NCBI GenBank assembly: GCA_964343705.1
Contig: CAYFJX010000004.1
Location: 1-64,000 of the forward strand
Direction of reading: 5' to 3'
From: JAUSFM01 sp964343705
GTDB lineage: Archaea > Nanobdellota > Nanobdellia > Woesearchaeales > UBA12501
Length of the DNA stretch: 64,000 bases
Below the pieces are notes generated by a model. That model saw only the letters and a program-made list of their open reading frames with translations, was not told where the DNA came from and made no database searches. Made by a program: the position numbers and the translations under genes. Each line of letters begins with the position of its first letter. The stretch's first letter is position 1. Of this stretch, positions 8,117-16,044 are shown in pieces.

Positions 8117-9037
8117 TTATAGACTATTAAGATATTTATACGCTTCCAGCGCAGCTGTTGCACCCATGCCTGCAGAAATAACTGTTTGCTTGTACGGTGT
8201 CACGGTCATGTCACCTGCTGCAAACAAACCAGGTGTTTTAGTTCTACACGCAAGGTCAACAACAATTTCACCAGCTTTATTTGTTTCAACCAGGTCACCC
8301 ACCATGCTGGTGTCAGTTTCATACCCAATTTCAATAAACACACCCTGTACTTTGAGCTCGGTTTGTTCTTTTGTTTCAACATTTTCAATGACAAGTGTGT
8401 CTACCATTTTGTCACCTTTGATTTCTACAGGAGTGTGATTAAGTTTTTCAATTATCTTTTTTTCTTTTTTCAACTTTTGTACAGTAACATCATCTGCTCT
8501 GTACTCGTCTCGCCGGTGTACCATGTATGCTTTGTTTGCTATAGTTGCCATTTCAAGTGCTCCTTCAACAGCACTGTTTCCTCCACCTATAAGGGCAACA
8601 TCTTTTTTACCAAATAATGGTCCATCACATGTTGTACAGGTGGTTACTCCGCGTCCCATCCATTCTTTTTCACCTGGAATGCCTAGCTTTCGTTGTTTTC
8701 GTCCAAAACTAAGAATAACTGTTTTTGCTTCTACTTTGCCACCATCAGTTAATTCAATGGTAAAACCCTTTTTGTTCTTGGTTACTTTTTTGGCAAGTTT
8801 TGAAGCAAATTCCGCACCCCATTTCTTTGCTTGTTTTTCAAACATGTTCATAAGTTCAATGCCTGCTCCTTGTTCAAAGCCAGGATAGTTCTGAATATCA
8901 TTGGTAAGTGTGGTCTCACCACCTGGACGAGGTCCTACAAGAAGGAGTGTTTTGAGGACTTTTCGGCCGCAATACAGGGCTGAAGTCATGCCAGCAGCGC
9001 CGCCACCGATAATTACTACATCATATTGGTCTGTCAT
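8117..9037 (-). CDS. trxB: thioredoxin reductase
   Basis: An FAD/NAD(P)H flavoenzyme that reduces thioredoxin-like proteins in the cytoplasm. The N-terminal FAD motif is VVIIGGGAAGMTSA (residues 7-20). The redox pair CTTC is in GVTTCTTCDGP near residue 135, and the nucleotide motif GGGNSAVEGA lies near 152. The C-terminal FAD motif is LFAAGDMTV near 273. The 306-residue length is standard. The stop codon lies inside the target-site duplication of element A3, so that insertion occurred at the very end of this gene. No partner thioredoxin gene is adjacent. Confidence 0.95.
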   Translation of the reverse strand: MTDQYDVVIIGGGAAGMTSALYCGRKVLKTLLLVGPRPGGETTLTNDIQNYPGFEQGAGIELMNMFEKQAKKWGAEFASKLAKKVTKNKKGFTIELTDGGKVEAKTVILSFGRKQRKLGIPGEKEWMGRGVTTCTTCDGPLFGKKDVALIGGGNSAVEGALEMATIANKAYMVHRRDEYRADDVTVQKLKKEKKIIEKLNHTPVEIKGDKMVDTLVIENVETKEQTELKVQGVFIEIGYETDTSMVGDLVETNKAGEIVVDLACRTKTPGLFAAGDMTVTPYKQTVISAGMGATAALEAYKYLNSL

Positions 9038-9146
9038 GCTCTTTTGGGGAGGCTAGGGGTTTATTAAGTTTGTTTTTTTGGTGTTAACAGTGTTTTGGTG
9101 TGGATGTGGGCAAATTTTATAAAGGACCCCCTACTGCTGAGATGGT

Positions 9147-10385
9147 ATGAGTCCTAAGAAAGCAGCATCCACAGACAAGGCTAAACCAGCTAAAAAGCCG
9201 GCTAAAGCAGATGCTGTTCTGGACGGACCACCTGTTCTTAATATTGGGTTAGTGGGTCATGTTGACCATGGGAAAACAACGCTTACTGAGCGACTTTCTG
9301 GCAAGTGGACTGACACACACTCTGAAGAACTCAGAAGAGGAATCACTATCCGGCTTGGATACGCTGATGTTGTACTCAAACAAAAAGACAAGCCAGTGCG
9401 GAAAGTAAGCTTGGTTGACGCTCCTGGACACGAAAGTCTTATGGCTACCATGTTGTCAGGCGCAACTATCATGGATGGTGTTCTGTTACTTGTTGCTGCA
9501 AATGAGCATTGCCCACAGCCGCAAACACGAGAACATGTAATGGCACTTAATATTATGGGCATTCAAAACGTGATTATTGTACAAAATAAGATTGACCTTG
9601 TCAAAAAAGAGCAGGCAATAAAAAATCATGATGAAATAAAAAAGTTCATTAAGGGAACAAGCTTTGAAAACGCACCAATCATTCCAATTTCTGCAAAACA
9701 CAATGTTAACATGGATCTTCTTATTGATACTATTCTCAAAAAGTTTGCTGTACCTAAGCGCGATGTGAAAAAAGACTCGTTATTATTCATTGCACGATCA
9801 TTTGATGTAAACAAACCAGGAAGCAAGCCAGAAAAAATTGTAGGAGGGGTTCTTGGTGGCGCACTGATTCAAGGTAAACTCAAAAAAGGGGATCGTATTG
9901 AAATTCGTCCAGGAAGAAAAATTGAAAAAGGAAATAAGATCATCTATGAATCACTCTTCACAACAATAACAGGCATCAAAACAGGTGGTAAACTTGTTGA
10001 TGAAGTCACACCAGGTGGTTCTTTAGGGATTATGACTCAGCTAGACCCAGGCATTGTAAAATCAGACGCTCTTGCAGGTAATGTTGTTGGGCATGAAGGA
10101 AAGATGCCTCCTGTACACCAAGATCTCAAGCTTGAGGTGCACTTGCTAAAGCGGGTGGTGGGTGCAAAGTCAGCAGTAGATGTGGAACCACTCAAAATGG
10201 GAGAACCACTTATGTTGAATGTTAATGCTGCTGCAACAGTGGGTGTAGTCACTAGTTTAGGAAAGAATAAGTGTGAGTGCAAACTAAAATTGCCAGTGTG
10301 TGCTGCTCCTGGTCAGCGTGTAACTATTTCTCGACGACTTGCAAATCGTTTTAGGCTTATTGGTTATGGGACCATCAGTGTTTAA
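9147..10385 (+). CDS. eif2g: translation initiation factor aIF2 gamma subunit, lacking the zinc knuckle
   Basis: The GTPase that carries initiator tRNA to the small ribosomal subunit. G-domain motifs are GHVDHGKTTL (G1, near residue 36), RRGITIRLGYAD (switch 1), DAPGH (G3), NKID (G4) and SAKHNVN (G5). Domains II and III follow (RSFDVNKPGS, GGVLGGALIQG, SLGKNKCECKL). The Cys-rich zinc-knuckle insertion that normally lies between GYA and the DAPGH strand is absent: only about 16 residues separate them. A Lys/Ala-rich extension of about 28 residues precedes the G domain. TATA-like TTTTATAAA near 9115-9123 suggests a leaderless mRNA. Confidence 0.95.
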   Translation: MSPKKAASTDKAKPAKKPAKADAVLDGPPVLNIGLVGHVDHGKTTLTERLSGKWTDTHSEELRRGITIRLGYADVVLKQKDKPVRKVSLVDAPGHESLMATMLSGATIMDGVLLLVAANEHCPQPQTREHVMALNIMGIQNVIIVQNKIDLVKKEQAIKNHDEIKKFIKGTSFENAPIIPISAKHNVNMDLLIDTILKKFAVPKRDVKKDSLLFIARSFDVNKPGSKPEKIVGGVLGGALIQGKLKKGDRIEIRPGRKIEKGNKIIYESLFTTITGIKTGGKLVDEVTPGGSLGIMTQLDPGIVKSDALAGNVVGHEGKMPPVHQDLKLEVHLLKRVVGAKSAVDVEPLKMGEPLMLNVNAAATVGVVTSLGKNKCECKLKLPVCAAPGQRVTISRRLANRFRLIGYGTISV

Positions 10386-10783
10386 TGCTTTGGTGCAATG
10401 CTCGCAGCTACTGCAGCAATAAGACCATATACTATAACTCCTACTCCTGCTTCTTTGAAAATAATAGTAAGCATGCTCATTAGTGTGACGCCCTTTTCCA
10501 CAATCATAAGAGCTCCAAGAAAACCGCCAATGATGCCTCCAAACAATCCAAGTAGGGCTCCAGCAGCCATGCCATTGCTAGTGGCACTTCCTTCTATTCG
10601 TGCTGCGCGCATTCCTGCCCAGGCAGCAAGTAGGCCTACAATAATCCACTCAACTGAACTAGTAAAGAATACTTGTAAGAAAGCAAGTCGTTGGTAGAGT
10701 TGTACAGGAACACTTAATGCAATGTACACTGCAAGAAGAATAAGTTGTACTTTTATACTTTGAAAATATGCTTGAAGCTTCAC
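10382..10783 (-). CDS. small integral membrane protein, 133 aa
   Basis: About four hydrophobic segments with Gly-rich faces (GMAAGALLGLFGGIIGGFLGALM) suggest a packed helical bundle. The start is GTG 10783 with a GGTGAT motif 5 bases upstream. It is convergent with the aIF2 gamma gene, overlapping by 4 bases. No family or function recognised; it resembles small DUF membrane proteins of archaea. Confidence 0.65.
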   Translation of the reverse strand: MKLQAYFQSIKVQLILLAVYIALSVPVQLYQRLAFLQVFFTSSVEWIIVGLLAAWAGMRAARIEGSATSNGMAAGALLGLFGGIIGGFLGALMIVEKGVTLMSMLTIIFKEAGVGVIVYGLIAAVAASIAPKH

Positions 10784-10837
10784 ACTATCACCAAGGTACT
10801 AATGGGGAAGTGTGTTTAAAAAGTTTGTTGTGAAACC

Positions 10838-10999
10838 AGGCGTGTCCCAAATCTTACTTTTGTGCAGGAGGGGTGGCACTGCGGCAAAAACACTTCAGAT
10901 CCATTCAGTGTGACAACGGAAATCGCCTCATTGTTCGGCGATTTCCTGATAAAACCTGGTGGCAGTGCCACCCCTCAGAAAGACATTTGGGACACAGTC
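10838..10999 (-). mobile_element. MITE-like family A element, copy A4, with 9-bp target duplication
   Basis: This 162-bp element is flanked by TGTGAAACC (10829-10837) and TGTGAAATC (11000-11008), a 9-bp target duplication with one mismatch. The outermost stem is GTGTCCCAAAT/ATTTGGGACAC (10842-10852 with 10985-10995). The next stem is GGGGTGGCACTGC/GCAGTGCCACCCC (10870-10882 with 10962-10974). Inside are GGAAATCGCC/GGCGATTTCC (10918-10927 with 10937-10946) and ACACT/AGTGT around a TGGAT-containing loop. On the minus strand its ends match A3 base for base in several blocks (TCTTTCTGAGGG and CCTCCTGCACAAAA). The right duplication touches the ftsY stop codon. Confidence 0.83.
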
Positions 11000-11007
11000 T
11001 GTGAAAT

Positions 11008-12744
11008 CTATAATCCAATGTTTTCAATGACCTTTTCCTTGTTAAATGTTTCAAGGTCATCGTAGGTTTGTCCAACACCAAAAAAGAGAATTGGTTTCTT
11101 TGTTATGTATGATACTGAAAGCGCTGCACCACCTTTATCATCCACGTCAGCCTTAGTAAGTATAATACCATCAAACGTTATTGTTTCATTAAAGCTCTTT
11201 GCTTGCTCAGTGCAGTCATTACCTGTGATGCTTTCTCCTACAAAGATTTTCAAGTCTGGCTTGGCAACCCGAACAATCTTTTCCATTTCATCCATAAGAT
11301 TTACATTACTGTGCATTCGTCCTGCTGTGTCAATAAGTACAACATCGTTTCCTTTTGACTTTGCGTACTTGACTGCGTCAAACGCAACAGCTGCAGGGTC
11401 AGAACCGTAATCATGTTTGATAACTTTTACACCAAGTTTCTCTCCGTGCTCTTCAAGTTGTTGTATTGCAGCTGCTCTGAAGGTGTCAGCAGCAGCAAGA
11501 ACAGGTTTTTTACCTTCTTTCATGAGCATGTGGCATACTTTTGCGATGCTTGTTGTTTTCCCGCTTCCATTGATGCCAACAAAAGCAATAATGTAAGGTT
11601 TGTCAGTTTTTTCCTTGATGTTTTTGAGAAGATCAATTTGTGGAAGGTCAAACAAGTCTTCAACTGAAGATCGCAGTGTGGTGATAACTTGCTCTTCTAG
11701 TTTTCCTCGTGGAATATTCTGGTTTACCAATACTTTTTTGAGGTCTTCTTTTATTTTTTCAATAACTTCTACAGCAACATTGTTTTCTAATAGTACTACT
11801 TCAAGTTCCCAGAATAAATCATTGAATTTTTGTTCAGAAAGCTTTGTGGTGGTGATGGTTTCTTTGAGCTTGGCAAAGAATCCTTTTTTCTCTTTTGGTT
11901 CTTCTACTTCTTCCTCTTCGTCATCATCTTCTGTTTCTTCTTCGCTCTCTTCTTCAGTTTCTATATCCTCTTCTTCATCCACTTCTTCTTCTTTTTCGGG
12001 CTCTTCTTCATCAACAGCTTCTTCTTGTTCTTCTTCACTCTCTTCGTCTTCAGTTGGCTCTTCCTCGTCCTCTTCTGTTTCATCTTCGTCGCTTTCTTCT
12101 TCTGGTTCTTCAGATTTTACAAATTTGTCCTTAAGTTTTGCAAAGAATCCTTTTTTCTCTGGTTCAGGCGCTTCTTCTGTTTCTTCCTCGTCCTCTTCTT
12201 CACTTTCTTCTTCTACTTCATCAGCTTCATCTTCGTCTGCATCCTCTTCTTCAGGTTCCTCTTCAACTTCTTCTGCTTTCTCCTTTTCTTCTTCAAATTT
12301 CTTAAGAGCAGCTTTTATATCGCTCATTTCACAACCAGCAATTGATACTATTTTATCTGAGGTTGATTCGTCTTCCAGTTCCTTATCAGTAACACATCCC
12401 AACATATCAAGGATTACATCCAAGTCATCATCAGAGAAATCTTTGAACATCTCATTAACTTCATCAATGTTCTTTGCTGTGGTGCTAACTTCTTCTTGAG
12501 GTGGTTCTTCAACAACCTCCTCGACTTTCTCTTTTTTCTTCTCTTCTTTTTTTGGTTTTTTCTTTTCAGCCTTTTTGGGCTTTTTCACTTCTTTTTTCTT
12601 TACAGGTTTCTTTTTAGCAGGTTTTTTGACTTTCTTTTCTACTACAACGTCTTCTTTTTCTGACTCTTCATCAACATCTTTTGTAAACTTGTTGACAGCG
12701 TCTTTGAGTTTTTTCTTTAGAAAGCCAAACATGTGTTTCTTCAC
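11008..12744 (-). CDS. ftsY: signal recognition particle receptor FtsY with long acidic linker
   Basis: The GTPase docks SRP-ribosome complexes at the membrane. The NG domain occupies about residues 295-578: GINGSGKTT (G1), DTFRAAA, LIDTAGRMHSN (G3), TKADVDDKGG (G4) and FFGVGQ. Residues 1-60 are Lys-rich. Residues 60-290 are very Glu/Asp-rich. Three similar short segments, MFGFLKKKLKD at the N-terminus, KKGFFAKLKDKF and KKGFFAKLKETI, look like repeated amphipathic membrane-targeting helices. The GTG start overlaps the prefoldin stop by GTGA; ATG 12732 is an alternative. It is last in the aIF6 - 54-aa - prefoldin - ftsY operon. Confidence 0.94.
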   Translation of the reverse strand: MKKHMFGFLKKKLKDAVNKFTKDVDEESEKEDVVVEKKVKKPAKKKPVKKKEVKKPKKAEKKKPKKEEKKKEKVEEVVEEPPQEEVSTTAKNIDEVNEMFKDFSDDDLDVILDMLGCVTDKELEDESTSDKIVSIAGCEMSDIKAALKKFEEEKEKAEEVEEEPEEEDADEDEADEVEEESEEEDEEETEEAPEPEKKGFFAKLKDKFVKSEEPEEESDEDETEEDEEEPTEDEESEEEQEEAVDEEEPEKEEEVDEEEDIETEEESEEETEDDDEEEEVEEPKEKKGFFAKLKETITTTKLSEQKFNDLFWELEVVLLENNVAVEVIEKIKEDLKKVLVNQNIPRGKLEEQVITTLRSSVEDLFDLPQIDLLKNIKEKTDKPYIIAFVGINGSGKTTSIAKVCHMLMKEGKKPVLAAADTFRAAAIQQLEEHGEKLGVKVIKHDYGSDPAAVAFDAVKYAKSKGNDVVLIDTAGRMHSNVNLMDEMEKIVRVAKPDLKIFVGESITGNDCTEQAKSFNETITFDGIILTKADVDDKGGAALSVSYITKKPILFFGVGQTYDDLETFNKEKVIENIGL

Positions 12745-13181
12745 CCAACTATGCCCATGAGGTCTTTTTGTAGTGTTTGAAGATGTACACTCATCATTGC
12801 CATTTGCTCACTTACTTGTGTTCGCAATTTGCCAATTTCAGTTATTTGTTCTTCAATCATACCAACGGTTTGTTTTACTGTTTTTGCTACAACAATGTTT
12901 GATCCAACATTAACTAGAAGCTTGTCAGTATCTTGGATTGTTGCCTTTACAAATATGCCTCCTGACGCAGGGACAAACAAGTCTGCTCCTTTTTTTACAG
13001 TGCCCAGTTCTGTAAGGCTTTGCTTGACAGTTTCCAATTCCATAAGTTGATTGTCAAATGTTGCAACTTGTTCTTCTGCCTGCTTCATTTGCTGGCTTAG
13101 CATTTGCAGATGCATTAGCTTTTGCTGTGCTTCTGCTTGTTTTTCTTCTTTATTTGGTTCTTTAGTTTCTTCTTTTGTCAT
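12741..13181 (-). CDS. pfdA: prefoldin alpha subunit
   Basis: The alpha subunit of hexameric prefoldin, a chaperone that holds unfolded proteins in its coiled-coil tentacles. The 146-residue protein has two long coiled-coil arms (about residues 15-55 and 100-140) around a beta-hairpin core with the typical GADLFVPASGGIFVKA segment. ATG 13181 is preceded by GGTGG. The frame extends to a GTG at 13190. It lies between a 54-aa coiled-coil gene and ftsY, the archaeal order in which L18a/LX often occupies the position next to aIF6. Confidence 0.92.
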   Translation of the reverse strand: MTKEETKEPNKEEKQAEAQQKLMHLQMLSQQMKQAEEQVATFDNQLMELETVKQSLTELGTVKKGADLFVPASGGIFVKATIQDTDKLLVNVGSNIVVAKTVKQTVGMIEEQITEIGKLRTQVSEQMAMMSVHLQTLQKDLMGIVG

Positions 13182-13193
13182 TATAACCACCGA

Positions 13194-13358
13194 TTACTTT
13201 AGTTTTTCTACCAACTCTTTTAGTACATCTTCATACTTTTTTTCAGCAGCAACAAAATCTGCTTGCTTGTGCACAATGGTGCTGTTCTCATTTTGTACAT
13301 TTGTCAACTCTTTTTCAACCAATAATTTTAGTAGTTTTTTTTCGTTTTCAGTATACAT
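13194..13358 (-). CDS. 54-aa coiled-coil protein
   Basis: A short but well-supported gene between aIF6 and prefoldin alpha. A GAGGTG Shine-Dalgarno sequence overlaps the aIF6 stop, 5 bases before the ATG, and the product is entirely helical and Lys/Glu-rich (it starts MYTENEKKLLKLLVEKEL). In many archaea ribosomal protein L18a (LX) occupies this slot, but this peptide has no visible similarity to LX. It could be an unrelated coiled-coil partner of prefoldin. Translational coupling with both neighbours is likely from the spacing. Confidence 0.7.
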   Translation of the reverse strand: MYTENEKKLLKLLVEKELTNVQNENSTIVHKQADFVAAEKKYEDVLKELVEKLK

Positions 13359-13360
13359 GT

Positions 13361-14050
13361 TCACACCTCGTCTTGATTAAGGAATCCTAAAGCTTCATCA
13401 GCATTGGTAATTTCAGGACCACCACTTGCCTCGCTTGCAACCATGCCTTTGTTGTTGCACATAACACCTGCTCTCACAAAGGGGCTTGCCATGTTCATTG
13501 TTCCTGTTGTGCACGGCACACCTAACAAGCTTTCTACTTCTTGTATTTCTTCTTCGCTTGCTTCACGATGAATCAGGCAACCTTTGTTGTTTACTACAGC
13601 GCTTGAACCTACAATGTTCAAGCCAGCGATAGTGCCTGGGTGTAAGGTCACATTTAATGCTTGACGAATACGTTTTTTTACATCAGCACTAAAGTCAGGG
13701 CTTGCCAAACATCCAGTGTTATTACAGAGGATGAGATTGCCCAATGCTGTAAGCTTGCTTTCAATGACTGTAACAGGGATGTTTAATTTCTTAAGTTCTT
13801 CTAGTTCCTCGGGAAAGATAATGCTTGGTACTAGCAGGCTATTGCTGTTACCAGCAGCAAACACACCAATAAGACTTGTTCCACACAATTGTATTGTGTA
13901 AGTGGGTACGTCAAGTGTCTTGCTAATCTTGCGTACAAGTGCTGCAGGTACTTGTTTGCCCAGCAGGCAGTACGTGTCTGTAGCAATACCATACAAGCCA
14001 ATGTTTGGATTGCCCTGGATGTTGGTAAGGACAATGTGGTTTTCAGTCAT
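13361..14050 (-). CDS. eif6: translation initiation factor aIF6
   Basis: aIF6 binds the large ribosomal subunit and prevents premature joining of the subunits. The protein shows the pentein-type repeats expected of the family (NIQGNPNIGLYGIATDTYCL, LCGTSLIGVFAAGNSNSLLVP, CNNTGCLASPDF, NNKGCLIH, CNNKGMVASEASGGPE). At 229 aa it is of normal length. I start it at ATG 14050, though the frame has another ATG at 14059. It is first in the operon leading to prefoldin alpha and FtsY. About 200 bp of AT-rich promoter region separates it from the divergent gene at 14258. Confidence 0.94.
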   Translation of the reverse strand: MTENHIVLTNIQGNPNIGLYGIATDTYCLLGKQVPAALVRKISKTLDVPTYTIQLCGTSLIGVFAAGNSNSLLVPSIIFPEELEELKKLNIPVTVIESKLTALGNLILCNNTGCLASPDFSADVKKRIRQALNVTLHPGTIAGLNIVGSSAVVNNKGCLIHREASEEEIQEVESLLGVPCTTGTMNMASPFVRAGVMCNNKGMVASEASGGPEITNADEALGFLNQDEV

Positions 14051-14257
14051 ATGGCCCATACAAAATGAGACCGTTTAAATACTTTGCTCTTGATGTGGGG
14101 CGTTTTAGACGTGCTTGCAGCTAAACATTTATATATTGAATGCCCTCAAAGGGTGTTAAACGAAATTTTCAAAAATCTTTTATGTGGTTGATAAGCATGC
14201 GCCAATTGAAGTCAAAACCGCAAAACATTTATAATCTTTATAAATAACTCTAATACT

Positions 14258-14779
14258 ATGTCAGAAAAAACGATTCACTTTATTATCACAGGTGGAACCA
14301 TTGACTCTTTTTATGAGATCACTAAAGACACAGTTGTCCCCAATGAAAAATCAGTAATTCCTCGCTTTGTAGAAAGTCTTAGAGTATATGATAAACTAAA
14401 ATTTACAGTAGTCTGCATGAAAGATAGCAGGGATATTGTGAAAGCAGACTTAAAGAAAATTCTTGATACTGTTGAAAAAAGCCCTCGTAAAAAAATAATA
14501 ATTACTCATGGAACATACACCATGCCTGATACTGCAAGATTCTTAAAAGCAAATCTTAAAAGAAAAGATCAAACAATAATCATAACAGGGTCAATGATTC
14601 CGCTTTTAGGATTTAGTCCTTCTGATGGACCATTCGCAATTGGTTATGCAATAGCAAAAACACAAGATTTAGAAAATGGAGTTTATGTTTGCATGAATGG
14701 TAGGGTGTTCTCATCAGAAGAAGTAATGAAAGTAAACAAAGAGGGAAGGTTCTCATCAATATTTGGAGGGAAAGAATAG
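14258..14779 (+). CDS. asparaginase-like N-terminal domain protein
   Basis: The protein matches only the N-terminal domain of L-asparaginases: TGGTID near residue 12, ITHGTYTMPDTA near residue 85 and TGSMIPLLGFSPSDGPFAIG near 113-132. It is 173 aa against about 330 for full enzymes, so the C-terminal domain is missing. The THGTxT motif keeps a threonine and Asp where the family has THGTDT-MEETA, so the active site may be altered. TATA-like boxes near 14228-14245 sit at leaderless distance from the ATG. The substrate is uncertain. Confidence 0.78.
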   Translation: MSEKTIHFIITGGTIDSFYEITKDTVVPNEKSVIPRFVESLRVYDKLKFTVVCMKDSRDIVKADLKKILDTVEKSPRKKIIITHGTYTMPDTARFLKANLKRKDQTIIITGSMIPLLGFSPSDGPFAIGYAIAKTQDLENGVYVCMNGRVFSSEEVMKVNKEGRFSSIFGGKE

Positions 14780-14789
14780 TTTTTTAGAA

Positions 14790-15551
14790 TTAAGCAGCTT
14801 CAACAGGCACTTCTTTTTCAATTTCCTTGTCGATATTGTCCTTTACCACTTGGATTTGGATATCTCCGAAGTGGCTTGGTTGTTCAAGGTCAAGTTTTCG
14901 TTGGTTAGTTAAGTGAAGAAGTGGTACAAAGGTGTGAATCTTTGACGTCTTGCTTTGATCGGGGATAAGATTGGTGAACATGATCTTTTTTTCATCAGCT
15001 TTTTTATGCAAGCCAAGAATTTTTATGTATACTTGTGTCATAAGTTCATTAAGGTCGATTTTTTTTTCTGGTAGTTCAAGCTTGAGTTTTTTTGGTACAC
15101 GCAGTCGTCGACGTTCTTCAACATCAAGGGCTCGTTGAAGGGCGTCAAGCAAGTCATAAATAGAAACTTTTCGTTTTCGTGGCTGTGGTGTTCGTGGAAT
15201 AAGTCGTAATTTTTTATATTGAGCTCGATCAAACATAAATCCAGGTACTTCTGTTTCATCAAGAAGGTCCTCTTCACTGCTACTCATCATATTGTCAAAA
15301 TTAGCAATGTCTTCAGTGAGTAGTCGTTGGGATTTAATTCGTAGTAGGATGGCTGCTGCAAGGACTACCTTTCCTGAGATGCGTAGGTCTGCTTTTTTCA
15401 TTTCTTTGACCATGGTGATATATCGTTGTGTCAGTGTAGAAATGTTAATGTCCCAAGGGTCAATATTGTCCTGTTTAACGAGCTCAAGGAGTAGGGTTTT
15501 CCAGGTGATTTCATCCTGGTTAAATAGAATGTTAAAAATTTGCTGTTCCAT
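14790..15551 (-). CDS. scpA: segregation and condensation protein A
   Basis: ScpA is the kleisin that bridges SMC heads in chromosome condensation. The N-terminal half has the kleisin signature (FNQDEITWKTLLLELVKQDNIDPWDINISTLTQ split across residues 8-40, then AAAILLRIKSQRLL near 88-101). The C-terminal half ends in a winged helix (TFVPLLHLTNQRKLDLEQ). The 253-aa length is typical. It is monocistronic and convergent with the asparaginase-like gene. Partner genes smc and scpB are not in the window. Confidence 0.92.
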   Translation of the reverse strand: MEQQIFNILFNQDEITWKTLLLELVKQDNIDPWDINISTLTQRYITMVKEMKKADLRISGKVVLAAAILLRIKSQRLLTEDIANFDNMMSSSEEDLLDETEVPGFMFDRAQYKKLRLIPRTPQPRKRKVSIYDLLDALQRALDVEERRRLRVPKKLKLELPEKKIDLNELMTQVYIKILGLHKKADEKKIMFTNLIPDQSKTSKIHTFVPLLHLTNQRKLDLEQPSHFGDIQIQVVKDNIDKEIEKEVPVEAA

Positions 15552-15713
15552 TTTTGCGTGTGTAAAAGTCCCAAACCTCCTTTATACAGCCTGTAAAGGC
15601 GTTTCTCTTTATAAACTTGTCGCTTTTTAGGCCTATTTTAGGGTCTTTTTTACCACTTATAAATAATTATAAATGGAAAGTTTTATATAGGGGTGGCCCT
15701 TTCATAAGGGGAT

Positions 15714-16013
15714 ATGATAACAGTTCCACACGAAAACCCAATTGGCAGAGGTGACCAGGCTATTCTCGCTGTTGCCTGCGCTGAATTTGACAGCAGAGGC
15801 TACGACGTACGACACATCTCTGACAACCAATACGAAATCAGGGATCAAGGCAAACCAAACGGTGCAGGCCAAGGATTCACTGTAGCTGCATTTGGCTTTG
15901 GCAAACCAGTTATCTTATACGACAGTGCTTCTTCACATGGCCGAGACATAGCTGAAGAAGTAGCTGGATCAATCTATGACACATTTAATGTGGTTGTAGC
16001 AGTACAAGAATAA
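15714..16013 (+). CDS. orphan protein, 99 aa
   Basis: No family recognised. The protein is acidic and Gly-rich with an alpha-beta pattern: a helix at AILAVACAEFDSRGYDV, a strand at EIRD, and the segments FTVAAFGFGKPVILYD and IAEEVAGSIYDTFNVVVAVQ. This order resembles one repeat of the larger gene that follows 31 bases downstream, so the two may be paralogs in one transcript. A TATA-like TTTTATATA at 15681-15689 is centred 26-29 bases before the ATG, so the mRNA is probably leaderless. Confidence 0.65.
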   Translation: MITVPHENPIGRGDQAILAVACAEFDSRGYDVRHISDNQYEIRDQGKPNGAGQGFTVAAFGFGKPVILYDSASSHGRDIAEEVAGSIYDTFNVVVAVQE

Positions 16014-16044
16014 TTATAAAAAAGAAAAACATGAGGTTTATACA

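Noticed and set aside
11600..12499. Long Ser-rich open frames antisense to ftsY, and similar ones antisense to the HIT gene at 53651-54244
   Set aside because: They mirror the Glu-codon runs of the real genes (GAA/GAG read backwards) and lack start signals.
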